From Bacteroidales bacterium (GTDB lineage Bacteria > Bacteroidota > Bacteroidia > Bacteroidales > UBA12170): a DNA stretch of 45,413 bases. The stretch covers positions 1-45,413 of the forward strand of contig JAGGWH010000105.1 in the NCBI GenBank assembly GCA_021157585.1, read 5' to 3'. The notes beneath the pieces were generated by a model. The model was given only the letters and a program-made list of their open reading frames with translations. It was not told the DNA's origin and did no database searches. The position numbers and the translations under genes are program-made. This document shows positions 1 to 7,709 of the stretch, one piece after another (positions within the stretch are counted from its first letter, which is position 1; every line of letters starts with the position of its first letter).

Positions 1-392
1 ACACCCAAATATTTTGATATATATTTTTTATTTTTTTACTATAACTTAAAATTATCTAACGGATTATATATCTCCGTTTTTACATGCGTAATATTTTCGT
101 TGTTTTACTCGAACCGTGTTATAATAGCTTCTGAATCAAATTACACCGCTATCAGATAGTGTGTTGCAAAGCTATGCTTTGGTAGGCTAGTGTAAAAGTA
201 GTCTTATTTTTTGTTCTTTCCAAGGTTTTCTTAATTATATCTATATATAAACTATATATGCATAATTGAGGGCTAAAGTAGAGATATATCTTTTGACTAA
301 TCCACCGCTAAGCTTAATCAGAGATTAAGCTTGATTTAAAATACAATCTCCTGACCGAGCGAAGGATGAAAGATTAATATTAACCCTAATTT
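1..392. other. Gene-free left edge with small inverted repeats
   Basis: I see no convincing coding region here. It holds a possible terminator at 58-80, a small multi-branched inverted-repeat set at 141-195, and a perfect 10-bp inverted repeat (AAGCTTAATC, loop AGA, GATTAAGCTT) at 310-332. The last lies downstream of the minus-strand cupin gene, but no T-run follows it in that direction, so I do not call it a terminator. Confidence 0.6.
58..80 (+). terminator. Possible terminator of a gene left of the window
   Basis: A 6-bp stem (AACGGA at 58-63, TCCGTT at 73-78) is followed by a short T-run. It would suit a plus-strand gene ending outside the window. The stem is short, so confidence is low. 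Confidence 0.3.
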
Positions 393-869
393 CTATAATT
401 TAATTTTTAGTCTTTTCAGAATACTGCTGATGTAAGATGTACAATCATCATCACCTTCCGCAGGAGCCCATGGCGCAAAGTTTTTATCTATCGCAGCATT
501 ATAAGGACCATCTTTTACTTCATAAGCAACAGAGCCGGCTTCTAAACAAATAATAGTATGCCAGATTCGGGGAGCAATTTCGGCTCCATAATTTCCTTTT
601 CCGGCTTCTAAAATAATATGGTCGCTTATATTTCCGTTATCGTCAAACTCTACAACTAATATACGACCGCGTAAAACAAAAAAGGCTTCTACTTTATCAG
701 GATTCTCGTGTTTGTGAGGTTGAATATAAGTGTTTAACTCTAACGCATTTAACATGCGTTGTAGCCTTGCGTTATCTTCTTTATGGAAATTGAAATTCTG
801 TCTGCGACGCCGACTAATTTTTGCTTTGTCGGATGTTATAGAAATAAATTCTTCGTTAATCTTAATCAT
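393..869 (-). CDS. WbuC family cupin-fold metalloprotein
   Basis: A 158-residue single-domain cupin. Visible features are the basic RRRRQNFNFH stretch near residue 20, the metal-binding-like QPHKHENPDKVEAFFVLRG segment (residues about 50-68) and a later IWHTI histidine, in the order seen in the WbuC family. Family members often sit in surface polysaccharide clusters, but no such genes surround this one, and the reaction is not established. The ATG at 869 is one base from the stop codon of the upstream histidine kinase gene, so the two are almost certainly co-transcribed and perhaps translationally coupled. The family call is firm; the function is open. Confidence 0.82.
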   Translation of the reverse strand: MIKINEEFISITSDKAKISRRRRQNFNFHKEDNARLQRMLNALELNTYIQPHKHENPDKVEAFFVLRGRILVVEFDDNGNISDHIILEAGKGNYGAEIAPRIWHTIICLEAGSVAYEVKDGPYNAAIDKNFAPWAPAEGDDDCTSYISSILKRLKIKL

Positions 870-870
870 T

Positions 871-3045
871 CTATGATAATATTGGAAAGGTAAAAATAAC
901 TTTTGTCCCTACTTCTTTTTTGCTTTCAATTTTTATACTTCCCTCGTGTTTCTTTACAAACTCGTTTACCAAAACAAGTCCTAAACCACTTCCTTTTTCT
1001 CCCTCTGTTCCGGCATTAGTAAAATCACTTTCGATTTTAAATAATTTATCTATATCGTTTTCATCAATTCCAATACCATTATCTTCAACGATAATTTCGA
1101 TAAAATCCTTATCGTTCTTACTTATTGTTTTCCCTAAATAAATTTTAATCAGACCGTTTTTATGTGTGAATTTAACGGAATTACTAATTAAATTTCGGAT
1201 AATAGTTTTAAGCATATTTTCATCTGCTAATAACTTAATATCACTATTTATATTAACCAATATATCTATTTTTTTTGAAGACACGACTTCTGATAAAAGG
1301 TCAATAGTATTTTGAACTAAAGCTTTTAATTCGACTTCTGTAGGATTAAAAGATATCGTTCCATTTTGAGTGCGCGACCATTCTAAAAGGTTTTCAATCA
1401 AATTATACAGGTTTTTAATGCTTTTATAAATCAATTGTATAAACCGAGTCTTTTTTTCCTCTTCAATAGTTTCCGGGTATAGAGCTATTATCTCCGTTAG
1501 ACCTAAAAGACTATTAAACGGACCACGTAAATCATGAGCTAATATGGAGAAAAACTGATCCTTAGCAGCATTACTTTTACGCAAGCTAAGCTCAGATATT
1601 TTTAATGAATCTTCTAAAGCCCTTAAGTCTGTAACATCTTGAATAACAGATTCCACGAAAGGATTACCTTCGTTATCAATGTGTTTTTTACTGCTAAATT
1701 TAACTAATAATGGCTTTTCGTTTGTGTTTTTCCACAAAGTTTCACCCTCAATTCTATTAGACTTTTCTGAACTTAAATTATCTATAATCGTTTTGCGTTC
1801 CTCGGGCTTAACGTAAAAATCTTTAATATTATGAGTTTGTAATTCCTCCAAACTCTTACAATTTAGTAAATCTAAAAGCTTAGTGTTAGCTAATATAATT
1901 CTACCATCAAGTGTAGTTGTGATTATTCCTATATCAATTGTATTATAAATATGTTTATATCTCTCTTCACTTTCTGCCAATGCACCATGTTGGCTTTCTA
2001 TGGTTATATTTTTAAAATAGATTACATAAAATAATATAGTAATTATCAATACTAATAAGCTTCCGACAATTATAAGCGTAATAAAACTATTTATATATCT
2101 GTTGGAATAATTATCTGATGTATAAGATATTATATAGGCTACGTATTCCTTTTTAATATTAATAATGGGAATAAACGAAATCACATACTTACTTTTTTTA
2201 AGATTAACAAAAACAGAAAATGCCTGACTTTCGTTGAGTTTGTTTTGATATTTTTTCTTAATTATTCGGTCTAATTTTTCAAGTGTTTCTTTCGTGAAAT
2301 TTTCATCTGTATTATCATAATGCAAAAACTTTTTTTCTTCAACCCAATTATCGGAGAGCGCGCTTTTAACATAATTACTTTTCTCATCGTCAAACACGTT
2401 TTTGTCTAGTACCGATTTTTTAAGTATAAAAGCATAAACATTATTGGCTTGTTTATAAAGCATATCATTAACAGCCCCAAACGAGATACTGGTTTCAACT
2501 GTTCCTATATGTTTTCCTTTATATGACAGTGGGTATACAAAGCGAAAGCCATTATATATTTTACCATTTTCAAAACCTTGAACCGATATTTTTTTAGCAT
2601 TGGCTATTCTTACAGATTCTCTAACATCCGTTAAATCATCACCAAATTTTTCTGGCCTATGGAAACGCAAAAAACTTCTATTATCGGGTAAATGAAAATG
2701 AAGATACTTAATAGCATTGGTTTTAAGACCAAGATAAACAGGATTTAACACTTGATAGAGGCTGTCTCTTATTTCTGCTTGTCGCTTTTCGTTGCTTTTG
2801 TAGGCGCGACTGTATAATGATAGTACTTCGGGTTTATTTATTATTTGTTCAAAAACAATATCAGAAGCTAATTCATAGGTGTTAAAGATAGATTCGTAGC
2901 TGGTTTTTAGTTGTATGGTATAATCTTCTAATATATGATTCCGCTTAGATTTAAAGTTAATACTCCCAACTAAAATAAGAAGACTTTCTCCAACAAAAAA
3001 AGCCAATATAAATAACCACACTGTATTTTTATGTATCTTTCTCAT
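871..3045 (-). CDS. Membrane sensor histidine kinase (dCache_3-like sensor, PAS, HisKA, HATPase)
   Basis: A 724-residue sensor kinase. A membrane segment lies at about 10-28, a periplasmic sensor at about 30-315 and a second membrane segment at about 319-345. The sensor segments LHFHLPDNRSFLRFHRPEKF (115-134) and GFRFVYPL resemble double-Cache domains of the dCache_3 type. A PAS domain (about 357-478) follows. The phospho-acceptor is His504 in FFSILAHDLRGPFNSLLG; the ATP-binding domain has an N box (618-627, NLISNSVKFT), DNGIGID (655-661) and GSGLGL (685-690). No response regulator is encoded nearby, so it is an orphan kinase here. It heads a two-gene unit with the cupin gene. A -7 box (CAAATATA on the plus strand, 3073-3080) lies just upstream. 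Confidence 0.9.
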   Translation of the reverse strand: MRKIHKNTVWLFILAFFVGESLLILVGSINFKSKRNHILEDYTIQLKTSYESIFNTYELASDIVFEQIINKPEVLSLYSRAYKSNEKRQAEIRDSLYQVLNPVYLGLKTNAIKYLHFHLPDNRSFLRFHRPEKFGDDLTDVRESVRIANAKKISVQGFENGKIYNGFRFVYPLSYKGKHIGTVETSISFGAVNDMLYKQANNVYAFILKKSVLDKNVFDDEKSNYVKSALSDNWVEEKKFLHYDNTDENFTKETLEKLDRIIKKKYQNKLNESQAFSVFVNLKKSKYVISFIPIINIKKEYVAYIISYTSDNYSNRYINSFITLIIVGSLLVLIITILFYVIYFKNITIESQHGALAESEERYKHIYNTIDIGIITTTLDGRIILANTKLLDLLNCKSLEELQTHNIKDFYVKPEERKTIIDNLSSEKSNRIEGETLWKNTNEKPLLVKFSSKKHIDNEGNPFVESVIQDVTDLRALEDSLKISELSLRKSNAAKDQFFSILAHDLRGPFNSLLGLTEIIALYPETIEEEKKTRFIQLIYKSIKNLYNLIENLLEWSRTQNGTISFNPTEVELKALVQNTIDLLSEVVSSKKIDILVNINSDIKLLADENMLKTIIRNLISNSVKFTHKNGLIKIYLGKTISKNDKDFIEIIVEDNGIGIDENDIDKLFKIESDFTNAGTEGEKGSGLGLVLVNEFVKKHEGSIKIESKKEVGTKVIFTFPILS

Positions 3046-3072
3046 TTATACATTTGCAAAATATACATTGGT

Positions 3073-3080
3073 CAAATATA
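3073..3080 (-). promoter_or_regulatory. Candidate -7 box for the kinase-cupin unit
   Basis: Read on the minus strand this is TATATTTG, matching the Bacteroidota TAnnTTTG consensus, 28 bases upstream of the kinase start. I found no well-spaced TTG -33 element, so only the -7 half is supported. Confidence 0.4.
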
Positions 3081-3113
3081 ATTAAAAAATATAAATGTCC
3101 GTAAAGCACATAG

Positions 3114-3914
3114 TTAGAATAAACTCATTTGTTTAGATTCTAAATCAAGCAAGGATTGCTTTAGTTTAAGTCCGCCGGCATAGCCTGTTAAATCGCCTTC
3201 TTTACTTAGTACACGATGACAAGGGATAACAATCCAAATAGGATTACTGCTGTTTGCTAAACCTACTGCACGAGATGCTTTTTTATCACCAAGTTTACTG
3301 GCTATATCTCCATATGAACAGGTTTGTCCGTAGGGTATTTTTGCCAATCTATTCCATACTTTTCGTTGAAATTCAGTTCCTTTTAAGTGAACTTTAAGAC
3401 TAAAAGTTTTTCGCTTACCTTCAAAATAGCCCTCTAATTGATTGTTTACTTTTTGTGCTTGTTTACTAAGCTTTCCCTCTGAAGTGTTTTTATTCGTCGT
3501 CTTTAGATAAGTCAAACCAAAACCATTAAATCGTAATTCTAATTTACCTATTTTACTATCAATAACGACAGATTCAGATTCTTTTAGAAGCTCTTTAAGA
3601 ACTTTTTTAGTATTTGGTAAAATTTTTATCCCCTTTGGTAGAGACGAAATATTGTCATCTTCAGAAATAAAATAAGCCTTTTTATTTGCGGCAAAATAGA
3701 ATTGCACAATGGTATACAAATCTTTATCGACTTTAAAAATTAATAATGCAGATGTGTTATTAACAAGTTCGCGAAGTTGTGAGCCTAAATTAGTTTTACT
3801 TAATTGCTTAGGAACCGATATTAATTTAATACCATAATCATTTGTTTTGGCTTCAAGATCGAGTGGGACTTCCTGAAAACCATATAATGCCAATGCCGAA
3901 CCGGTGTTTATCAT
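3114..3914 (-). CDS. O6-methylguanine-DNA methyltransferase with a ~118-residue N-terminal extension
   Basis: The C-terminal half (about 120-266) is a methylated-DNA-protein cysteine methyltransferase: FQRKVWNRLAKIPYGQTCSY, then RAVGLANSSNP and the active-site IPCHRV with acceptor Cys232. The enzyme repairs O6-alkylguanine by irreversible transfer of the alkyl group to this cysteine. Stand-alone Ogt proteins are usually about 160-180 residues; here about 118 extra residues precede the core. They do not show the Cys4 zinc motif of Ada or an AraC-type helix-turn-helix that I can recognise, and no signal peptide is evident. The gene appears to have its own promoter (3934-3964). The catalytic assignment is strong; the role of the extension is unknown. 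Confidence 0.88.
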   Translation of the reverse strand: MINTGSALALYGFQEVPLDLEAKTNDYGIKLISVPKQLSKTNLGSQLRELVNNTSALLIFKVDKDLYTIVQFYFAANKKAYFISEDDNISSLPKGIKILPNTKKVLKELLKESESVVIDSKIGKLELRFNGFGLTYLKTTNKNTSEGKLSKQAQKVNNQLEGYFEGKRKTFSLKVHLKGTEFQRKVWNRLAKIPYGQTCSYGDIASKLGDKKASRAVGLANSSNPIWIVIPCHRVLSKEGDLTGYAGGLKLKQSLLDLESKQMSLF

Positions 3915-3933
3915 AAGTTAAATGCTGCAAGGT

Positions 3934-3964
3934 CAAAGTTAGTAGAATTATGGGGAAATAACAA
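3934..3964 (-). promoter_or_regulatory. Promoter of the methyltransferase gene
   Basis: On the minus strand a TTG (plus-strand CAA at 3962-3964) is followed after 20 bases by TAACTTTG (plus-strand 3934-3941). This fits the Bacteroidota -33/-7 arrangement and lies 19 bases before the start codon. Confidence 0.55.
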
Positions 3965-4051
3965 TATTAAATATCTAAGCAAATATAATTATAACACAAA
4001 AATATCAAGCCTTTTTAATTATGACAATATTATCTTTTGTTGGAGTATTTT

Positions 4052-5218
4052 TTAATTTACAAACTCGCTTAAATCCGATTGTAAAATGTATGCTAATTCT
4101 TTAAAGTTTTCCTCACGAGTTTCAGTAAATAAAAAACCAAATATCGGGTACTTTTTATAATCGAACTTTCTTAATTCCAATGGCTTTTCAAATTTAGCCA
4201 ATAGTTTTTCATAATCAAAAGATTTGATTTCCTCCGACTTTTTTCCGGTAGAATTATCTAATATTATCAACCCGAATAATTTTTCGGATTTTCCTCTTAA
4301 TATATCTTTCCAATCGGGCTTTAAATTTTGAAAGAAGGCAGCATAAGGATTAAAACCCCAGGCATAAGATGCTAAGTCGGCAGTAGTACAAAAGCCGCCA
4401 AAGCGAAGAGGGTTTACTTCAATTGGTATAAGCTTTCCTTTATCATCAACACGAACCTCAACATGCAAAGGGAAATTTTTTAAATTAATCAAGTTCCCGA
4501 GGTCATTTAAGAAATTTGTAAACGGAGACAAATATGTTTCCATAACAGATTTTGAAGTGGCATAAACACGATCGCTTACGTCGTTTACAGATGCAAACTC
4601 ATGTTTCATAATATTAAGAATTACCGCTTCGCCTTTTTCATTGTAATAGGCATCAAAAGCAAACTCTACTCCCTGAATATAACCTTCAATAATTAGTTCT
4701 GTACTATCTAAAACTTCTGAGGGGAAAAGGAGAGCAGCTTCTTGTATTTCTCTTTTCAGTTTTTCTTTTATTTTTGGCCATTCCTCATTGCTTTGAACAG
4801 GATATACCGCCAAACTAAAAAAACCAATAGCAGGTTTTATAATAAAAGGCTTAGGTAGATCCTCAATTATAATACTATCCAAATCTTTGGGTTTTACCGA
4901 TTTATAAAACATTTCGGGAAATAGCTTTTCTGTCAATTTTCTAAAAGCAAGCTTATTTTTAAACCAATTGATTTTTTCGTGTAAATCACTTTCTTTTAAA
5001 TGCTGTGCTATCCATTGAATAGCATTCTCCGAATTGGTGTAAATGCGTGCATTTGGGGTGTTCTTATAATATTGTACGGCTTCTTCAGTAGAAAATAATA
5101 GTGTTTTGGAGTCCAAATTTAATTCTTGGCTATATTCATTGTCTAATACAGGGAAATCAAATTTAGTTACTGTTTCTTTCAGATAATCAGAAACGTAGGG
5201 TTTGTCTAATATTATCAT
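4052..5218 (-). CDS. ATP-grasp domain protein
   Basis: A 388-residue protein with an ATP-grasp fold. The lysine strand KPFIIKPAIGFFSLAVYPV (about 133-151), a LIIEGYIQGVEFAFDAYYN segment (about 194-212) and the metal-binding HVEVRVDD...PIEVNPLRFGGF segment are all in family order. ATP-grasp enzymes ligate a carboxylate to an amine, thiol or imidazole through an acyl-phosphate. I cannot name the substrate, and neighbouring genes give no pathway. A -7 box (TACCTTTG on the minus strand, plus coordinates 5251-5258) lies 33 bases upstream, implying independent transcription. Confidence 0.8.
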   Translation of the reverse strand: MIILDKPYVSDYLKETVTKFDFPVLDNEYSQELNLDSKTLLFSTEEAVQYYKNTPNARIYTNSENAIQWIAQHLKESDLHEKINWFKNKLAFRKLTEKLFPEMFYKSVKPKDLDSIIIEDLPKPFIIKPAIGFFSLAVYPVQSNEEWPKIKEKLKREIQEAALLFPSEVLDSTELIIEGYIQGVEFAFDAYYNEKGEAVILNIMKHEFASVNDVSDRVYATSKSVMETYLSPFTNFLNDLGNLINLKNFPLHVEVRVDDKGKLIPIEVNPLRFGGFCTTADLASYAWGFNPYAAFFQNLKPDWKDILRGKSEKLFGLIILDNSTGKKSEEIKSFDYEKLLAKFEKPLELRKFDYKKYPIFGFLFTETREENFKELAYILQSDLSEFVN

Positions 5219-5558
5219 TGAAAATTATTCGTTTTAAATTTATGAGCTGACAAAGGTAATAATTTCAATGTATTTAGTGTTGAGTGATAAAAAACGGCAG
5301 GTTTTTCTTGTGTTCTATTTTCTTTGTATCACTAACTGTATTACACATAAAAGATTACAGATAACACAAAGTCCTAAAGTTACAGCATTGATTATTAATC
5401 TTTATAACCGACTATAAACCTATTTACTAGTGGAAGCTGTTTTTTGTATCTAAAATAATTTAAATTTGTCGGAATTTGTTTTTAAACAATAAAAAATATT
5501 TAATGTGCCAAGTCTTAAAATTTAAGGACGACTTGTGTCTATATAAAATTACATTCCG
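5219..5558. other. Divergent intergenic region
   Basis: This separates the ATP-grasp gene from the gamma-glutamyltransferase gene. It holds the candidate minus-strand -7 box at 5251-5258, a plus-strand -7 box TAAATTTG at 5461-5468, and an imperfect inverted repeat at 5509-5535 (CAAGTC and GACTTG arms) that would lie in the leader of the downstream transcript. Nothing coding was seen. Confidence 0.6.
5461..5468 (+). promoter_or_regulatory. Candidate -7 box for ggt
   Basis: TAAATTTG matches the TAnnTTTG consensus and lies about 90 bases upstream of the ggt start. The nearest TTG is only 14 bases upstream, so the -33 half is poor. Confidence 0.35.
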
Positions 5559-7265
5559 ATGAAAAAACTTAGCTATTTATTTTTGATTTTAATTACTTTT
5601 TCGTGCACATCAGGTCCGGAAAAACAGGTGAATCAATTGAATGTTAAACAGACTGTTGAAGCAAAAAACGGAATGGTAGCTACGGCTCATCCATTAGCAT
5701 CGGAAGTTGGGGCACAAATACTAAGGCAAGGCGGAAACGCTTTTGATGCTGCTGTTGCTGTTCAATTTGCTTTGGCGGTAGTTTATCCTCGTGCCGGAAA
5801 TATTGCCGGTGGTGGTTTTGCTGTTTACCGTAAAGCAAATGGAGAAACAGGGAGTTTAGATTTTAGAGAAAAAGCTCCGCTTACTGCAACTTACGACATG
5901 TATTTAGATGAAGATGAAAATGTTATACCAAAGTTATCTTCTTTTGGAGTGCTCTCTATCGGAGTTCCGGGTTCGGTTGACGGAATGATAGAATTGCATA
6001 AAAAATTAGGCTCTTTACCCTTCGAAAAACTTATTCAACCAGCCATTGATTTAGCAGAGAATGGATTTATATTAACGCAAAATGATGCTAAAAAACTGAA
6101 CTATTATCAGAAAGATTTTTTAAATGCCAATGATAGTACAACCTATTTTTTTAATGGAGGTAAATGGCAGGTAGGAGATAAAATTGTTCTTCCGGAATTA
6201 GCTCATACTTTAAAATTAATTCGCGATAATGGACGCAAGGGCTTTTATGCCGGAGAAACAGCGCAAGAAATGTTGGATGAAATACATTCAAGCAATGGAA
6301 TTATTAGTCAAGCCGATTTTGATGCTTACCATTCTATTTGGAGAAAACCTATTGAAGGTAAATACAAAGATTATAAGGTAATTTCTATGCCGCCACCATC
6401 AAGCGGAGGTATTGCTTTGCTTCAACTTTTAAAAGGAAGTGAGCAGTTTCGTTTTGCGGAATTTGGACATAATTCAACACAAAGTATACACTTGATGACA
6501 GAATTAGAGCGTCGTGTTTATGCTGATCGTGCAACTTATTTAGGCGATTCCGATTTTTATGATGTTCCTATAGATATGCTTTTAGACTCAGCTTATTTGG
6601 CAAATCGTTTTTCTGATATCCATTTGGATAGTAAAACAGATTCAAAGGATATAAAAGAAGGAAATGTTGAAATTATTGAAAGCATAGAAACAACACATTT
6701 TTCAATAGTTGATAAAGACCAAAATGCCATTGGTATTACTACAACTTTAAATGGTAATTTCGGCTCTAAAGTTTTTGTAGAAAAGTCGGGTTTCTTTTTA
6801 AATAATGAGATGGATGATTTTAGTGTAAAACCCGGTATTCCAAATCAGTTTGGTCTGGTAGGTGCCGAAGCTAATGCTATTGCGCCGGAAAAGAGAATGC
6901 TTAGTTCTATGACCCCTACAATACTTGAAAAAGACGGAAAACTGTTTATGGTGCTTGGAAGTCCGGGAGGAGCAACTATTATCACTGCCGTATATCAAAC
7001 TATTTTAAATGTGGTGGAATACGGTATGGATATGCAGCAAGCTGTGAATGCAAGCAAAACGCACCATCAATGGTTACCCGATCGTATTTTGTATGAAAAT
7101 AACGGTTTAGACTCTTTGGTTATCAAGCAACTGCAAAAAATGGGACATAAGATGGAGCCTCGGTCTGCTATTGGTAAAATGGATGCTGTTTTAATTTTAC
7201 CTGACGGAACAATGCAGGGTGGTGCCGATCCAAGAGGTGATGATACTGCTGTTGGAGTTAAATAG
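5559..7265 (+). CDS. ggt: Gamma-glutamyltransferase, lipoprotein form
   Basis: A 568-residue precursor that cleaves gamma-glutamyl bonds (for example of glutathione) or transfers the gamma-glutamyl group. The N-terminus MKKLSYLFLILITFSCTSG is a lipoprotein signal with a likely lipidated Cys16, placing it in the envelope. The family features are all present: AAVAVQFALAVVYPRAGNIAGGG, then LDFREKAP, then the autoprocessing and nucleophilic threonine Thr378 in TTHFSIVDK, and later SSMTPTILEKDG and GSPGG. Cleavage before Thr378 would give large and small subunits. Length matches the family. It is a single-gene unit with no evident terminator but a repeat cluster immediately downstream. Confidence 0.94.
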   Translation: MKKLSYLFLILITFSCTSGPEKQVNQLNVKQTVEAKNGMVATAHPLASEVGAQILRQGGNAFDAAVAVQFALAVVYPRAGNIAGGGFAVYRKANGETGSLDFREKAPLTATYDMYLDEDENVIPKLSSFGVLSIGVPGSVDGMIELHKKLGSLPFEKLIQPAIDLAENGFILTQNDAKKLNYYQKDFLNANDSTTYFFNGGKWQVGDKIVLPELAHTLKLIRDNGRKGFYAGETAQEMLDEIHSSNGIISQADFDAYHSIWRKPIEGKYKDYKVISMPPPSSGGIALLQLLKGSEQFRFAEFGHNSTQSIHLMTELERRVYADRATYLGDSDFYDVPIDMLLDSAYLANRFSDIHLDSKTDSKDIKEGNVEIIESIETTHFSIVDKDQNAIGITTTLNGNFGSKVFVEKSGFFLNNEMDDFSVKPGIPNQFGLVGAEANAIAPEKRMLSSMTPTILEKDGKLFMVLGSPGGATIITAVYQTILNVVEYGMDMQQAVNASKTHHQWLPDRILYENNGLDSLVIKQLQKMGHKMEPRSAIGKMDAVLILPDGTMQGGADPRGDDTAVGVK

Positions 7266-7287
7266 GATTCTTTGAATATTATTTCTC

Positions 7288-7517
7288 ACTAAGTCGCTAA
7301 GAGTCGTCAAGATTTTATTGGAGGTTTTTTTCGACCAAATTTTCTTTGTGTCTCTGCGCCTTTGCGTGATATTTTTCCTTAGTGATTTTGTGACTCTGTG
7401 GTTTCTTTTTACCGCTAAGACATCAAGCCACTAAGATTTTTATTTCTTCTCTGTTTTTCCTTTGTGACTCCGTGTCTCTGTGGTTTATTTTTCACCACCA
7501 AGCCAAAAGGCACTAAG
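7288..7517. repeat. Cluster of imperfect inverted repeats (CTTTGTG / CACTAAG type)
   Basis: Six related ~25-base units are packed in 230 bases. Three are CACTAAG-type (7288-7312, 7411-7435, 7494-7517) and three are CTTTGTG/CTGTGGT-type (7344-7368, 7378-7402, 7459-7484). Each type is roughly the reverse complement of the other. Pairs such as 7378-7435 and 7459-7517 can fold into long imperfect hairpins. Similar CTTTGTGNCTCTGTGGT-like interspersed sequences are, as I recall, common in intergenic DNA of Bacteroidota and other phyla. No coding potential is apparent. Confidence 0.6.
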
Positions 7518-7566
7518 TTTTTATATTTCTTTAAAATAAATCTAAATTTCGTTTTAGCAAAAAAAG

Positions 7567-7580
7567 CTTCCAATTGGAAG
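7567..7580. promoter_or_regulatory. Perfect 14-bp palindrome, possible operator of ior
   Basis: CTTCCAATTGGAAG reads identically on both strands. It covers the TTG (7574-7576) that could serve as the -33 element of the ior promoter, so a dimeric regulator bound here would be placed to block or alter initiation. Confidence 0.45.
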
Positions 7581-7592
7581 TAAATTTTATTG

Positions 7593-7600
7593 TAATTTTG
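7593..7600 (+). promoter_or_regulatory. Candidate -7 box of the ior operon
   Basis: TAATTTTG matches TAnnTTTG. A TTG lies 16 bases upstream within the palindrome. Initiation near 7606 would give a leader of about 100 bases before iorA. Confidence 0.5.
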
Positions 7601-7613
7601 TACAAAATCCTTA

Positions 7614-7690
7614 GGGGCGGGGATGCTCGATAAAGACACTTTCGAGAAGTTAAAAAATGCCCACAAGAAATCTCAAAATAGTTTTGAGAT
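7614..7690 (+). promoter_or_regulatory. Possible structured 5' leader of ior
   Basis: The predicted leader holds a G-rich start (7614-7622), a hairpin at 7626-7646 (CTCGA and TCGAG arms, extendable with a bulge) and a perfect 9-bp hairpin at 7670-7690 (ATCTCAAAA, loop TAG, TTTTGAGAT). A GGGC (7615-7618) could pair with GCCC (7659-7662) to enclose the first hairpin. No T-run follows the second hairpin, so it is not a simple terminator. It does not match a riboswitch class I can recall. Confidence 0.35.
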
Positions 7691-7700
7691 CACGAAATAA
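7623..7700 (+). CDS. Possible 25-codon leader ORF upstream of iorA
   Basis: An ATG directly after a G-rich stretch opens a 25-residue frame (MLDKDTFEKLKNAHKKSQNS followed by five residues) that stops nine bases before the iorA start. It could be a leader peptide or the fortuitous reading of a structured leader. It resembles no family I know. Confidence 0.2.
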   Translation: MLDKDTFEKLKNAHKKSQNSFEITK

Positions 7701-7709
7701 CTTTTACCA

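Noticed and set aside
7288-7517. Repeats between ggt and ior as a CRISPR array
   Set aside because: Units are diverged, alternate in orientation and have irregular spacing with no constant repeat or unique equal-length spacers; no cas genes are nearby.
7415-7666. Minus-strand 83-codon open frame
   Set aside because: It runs through the repeat cluster and the ior promoter, has no family resemblance, and its composition looks like chance reading.
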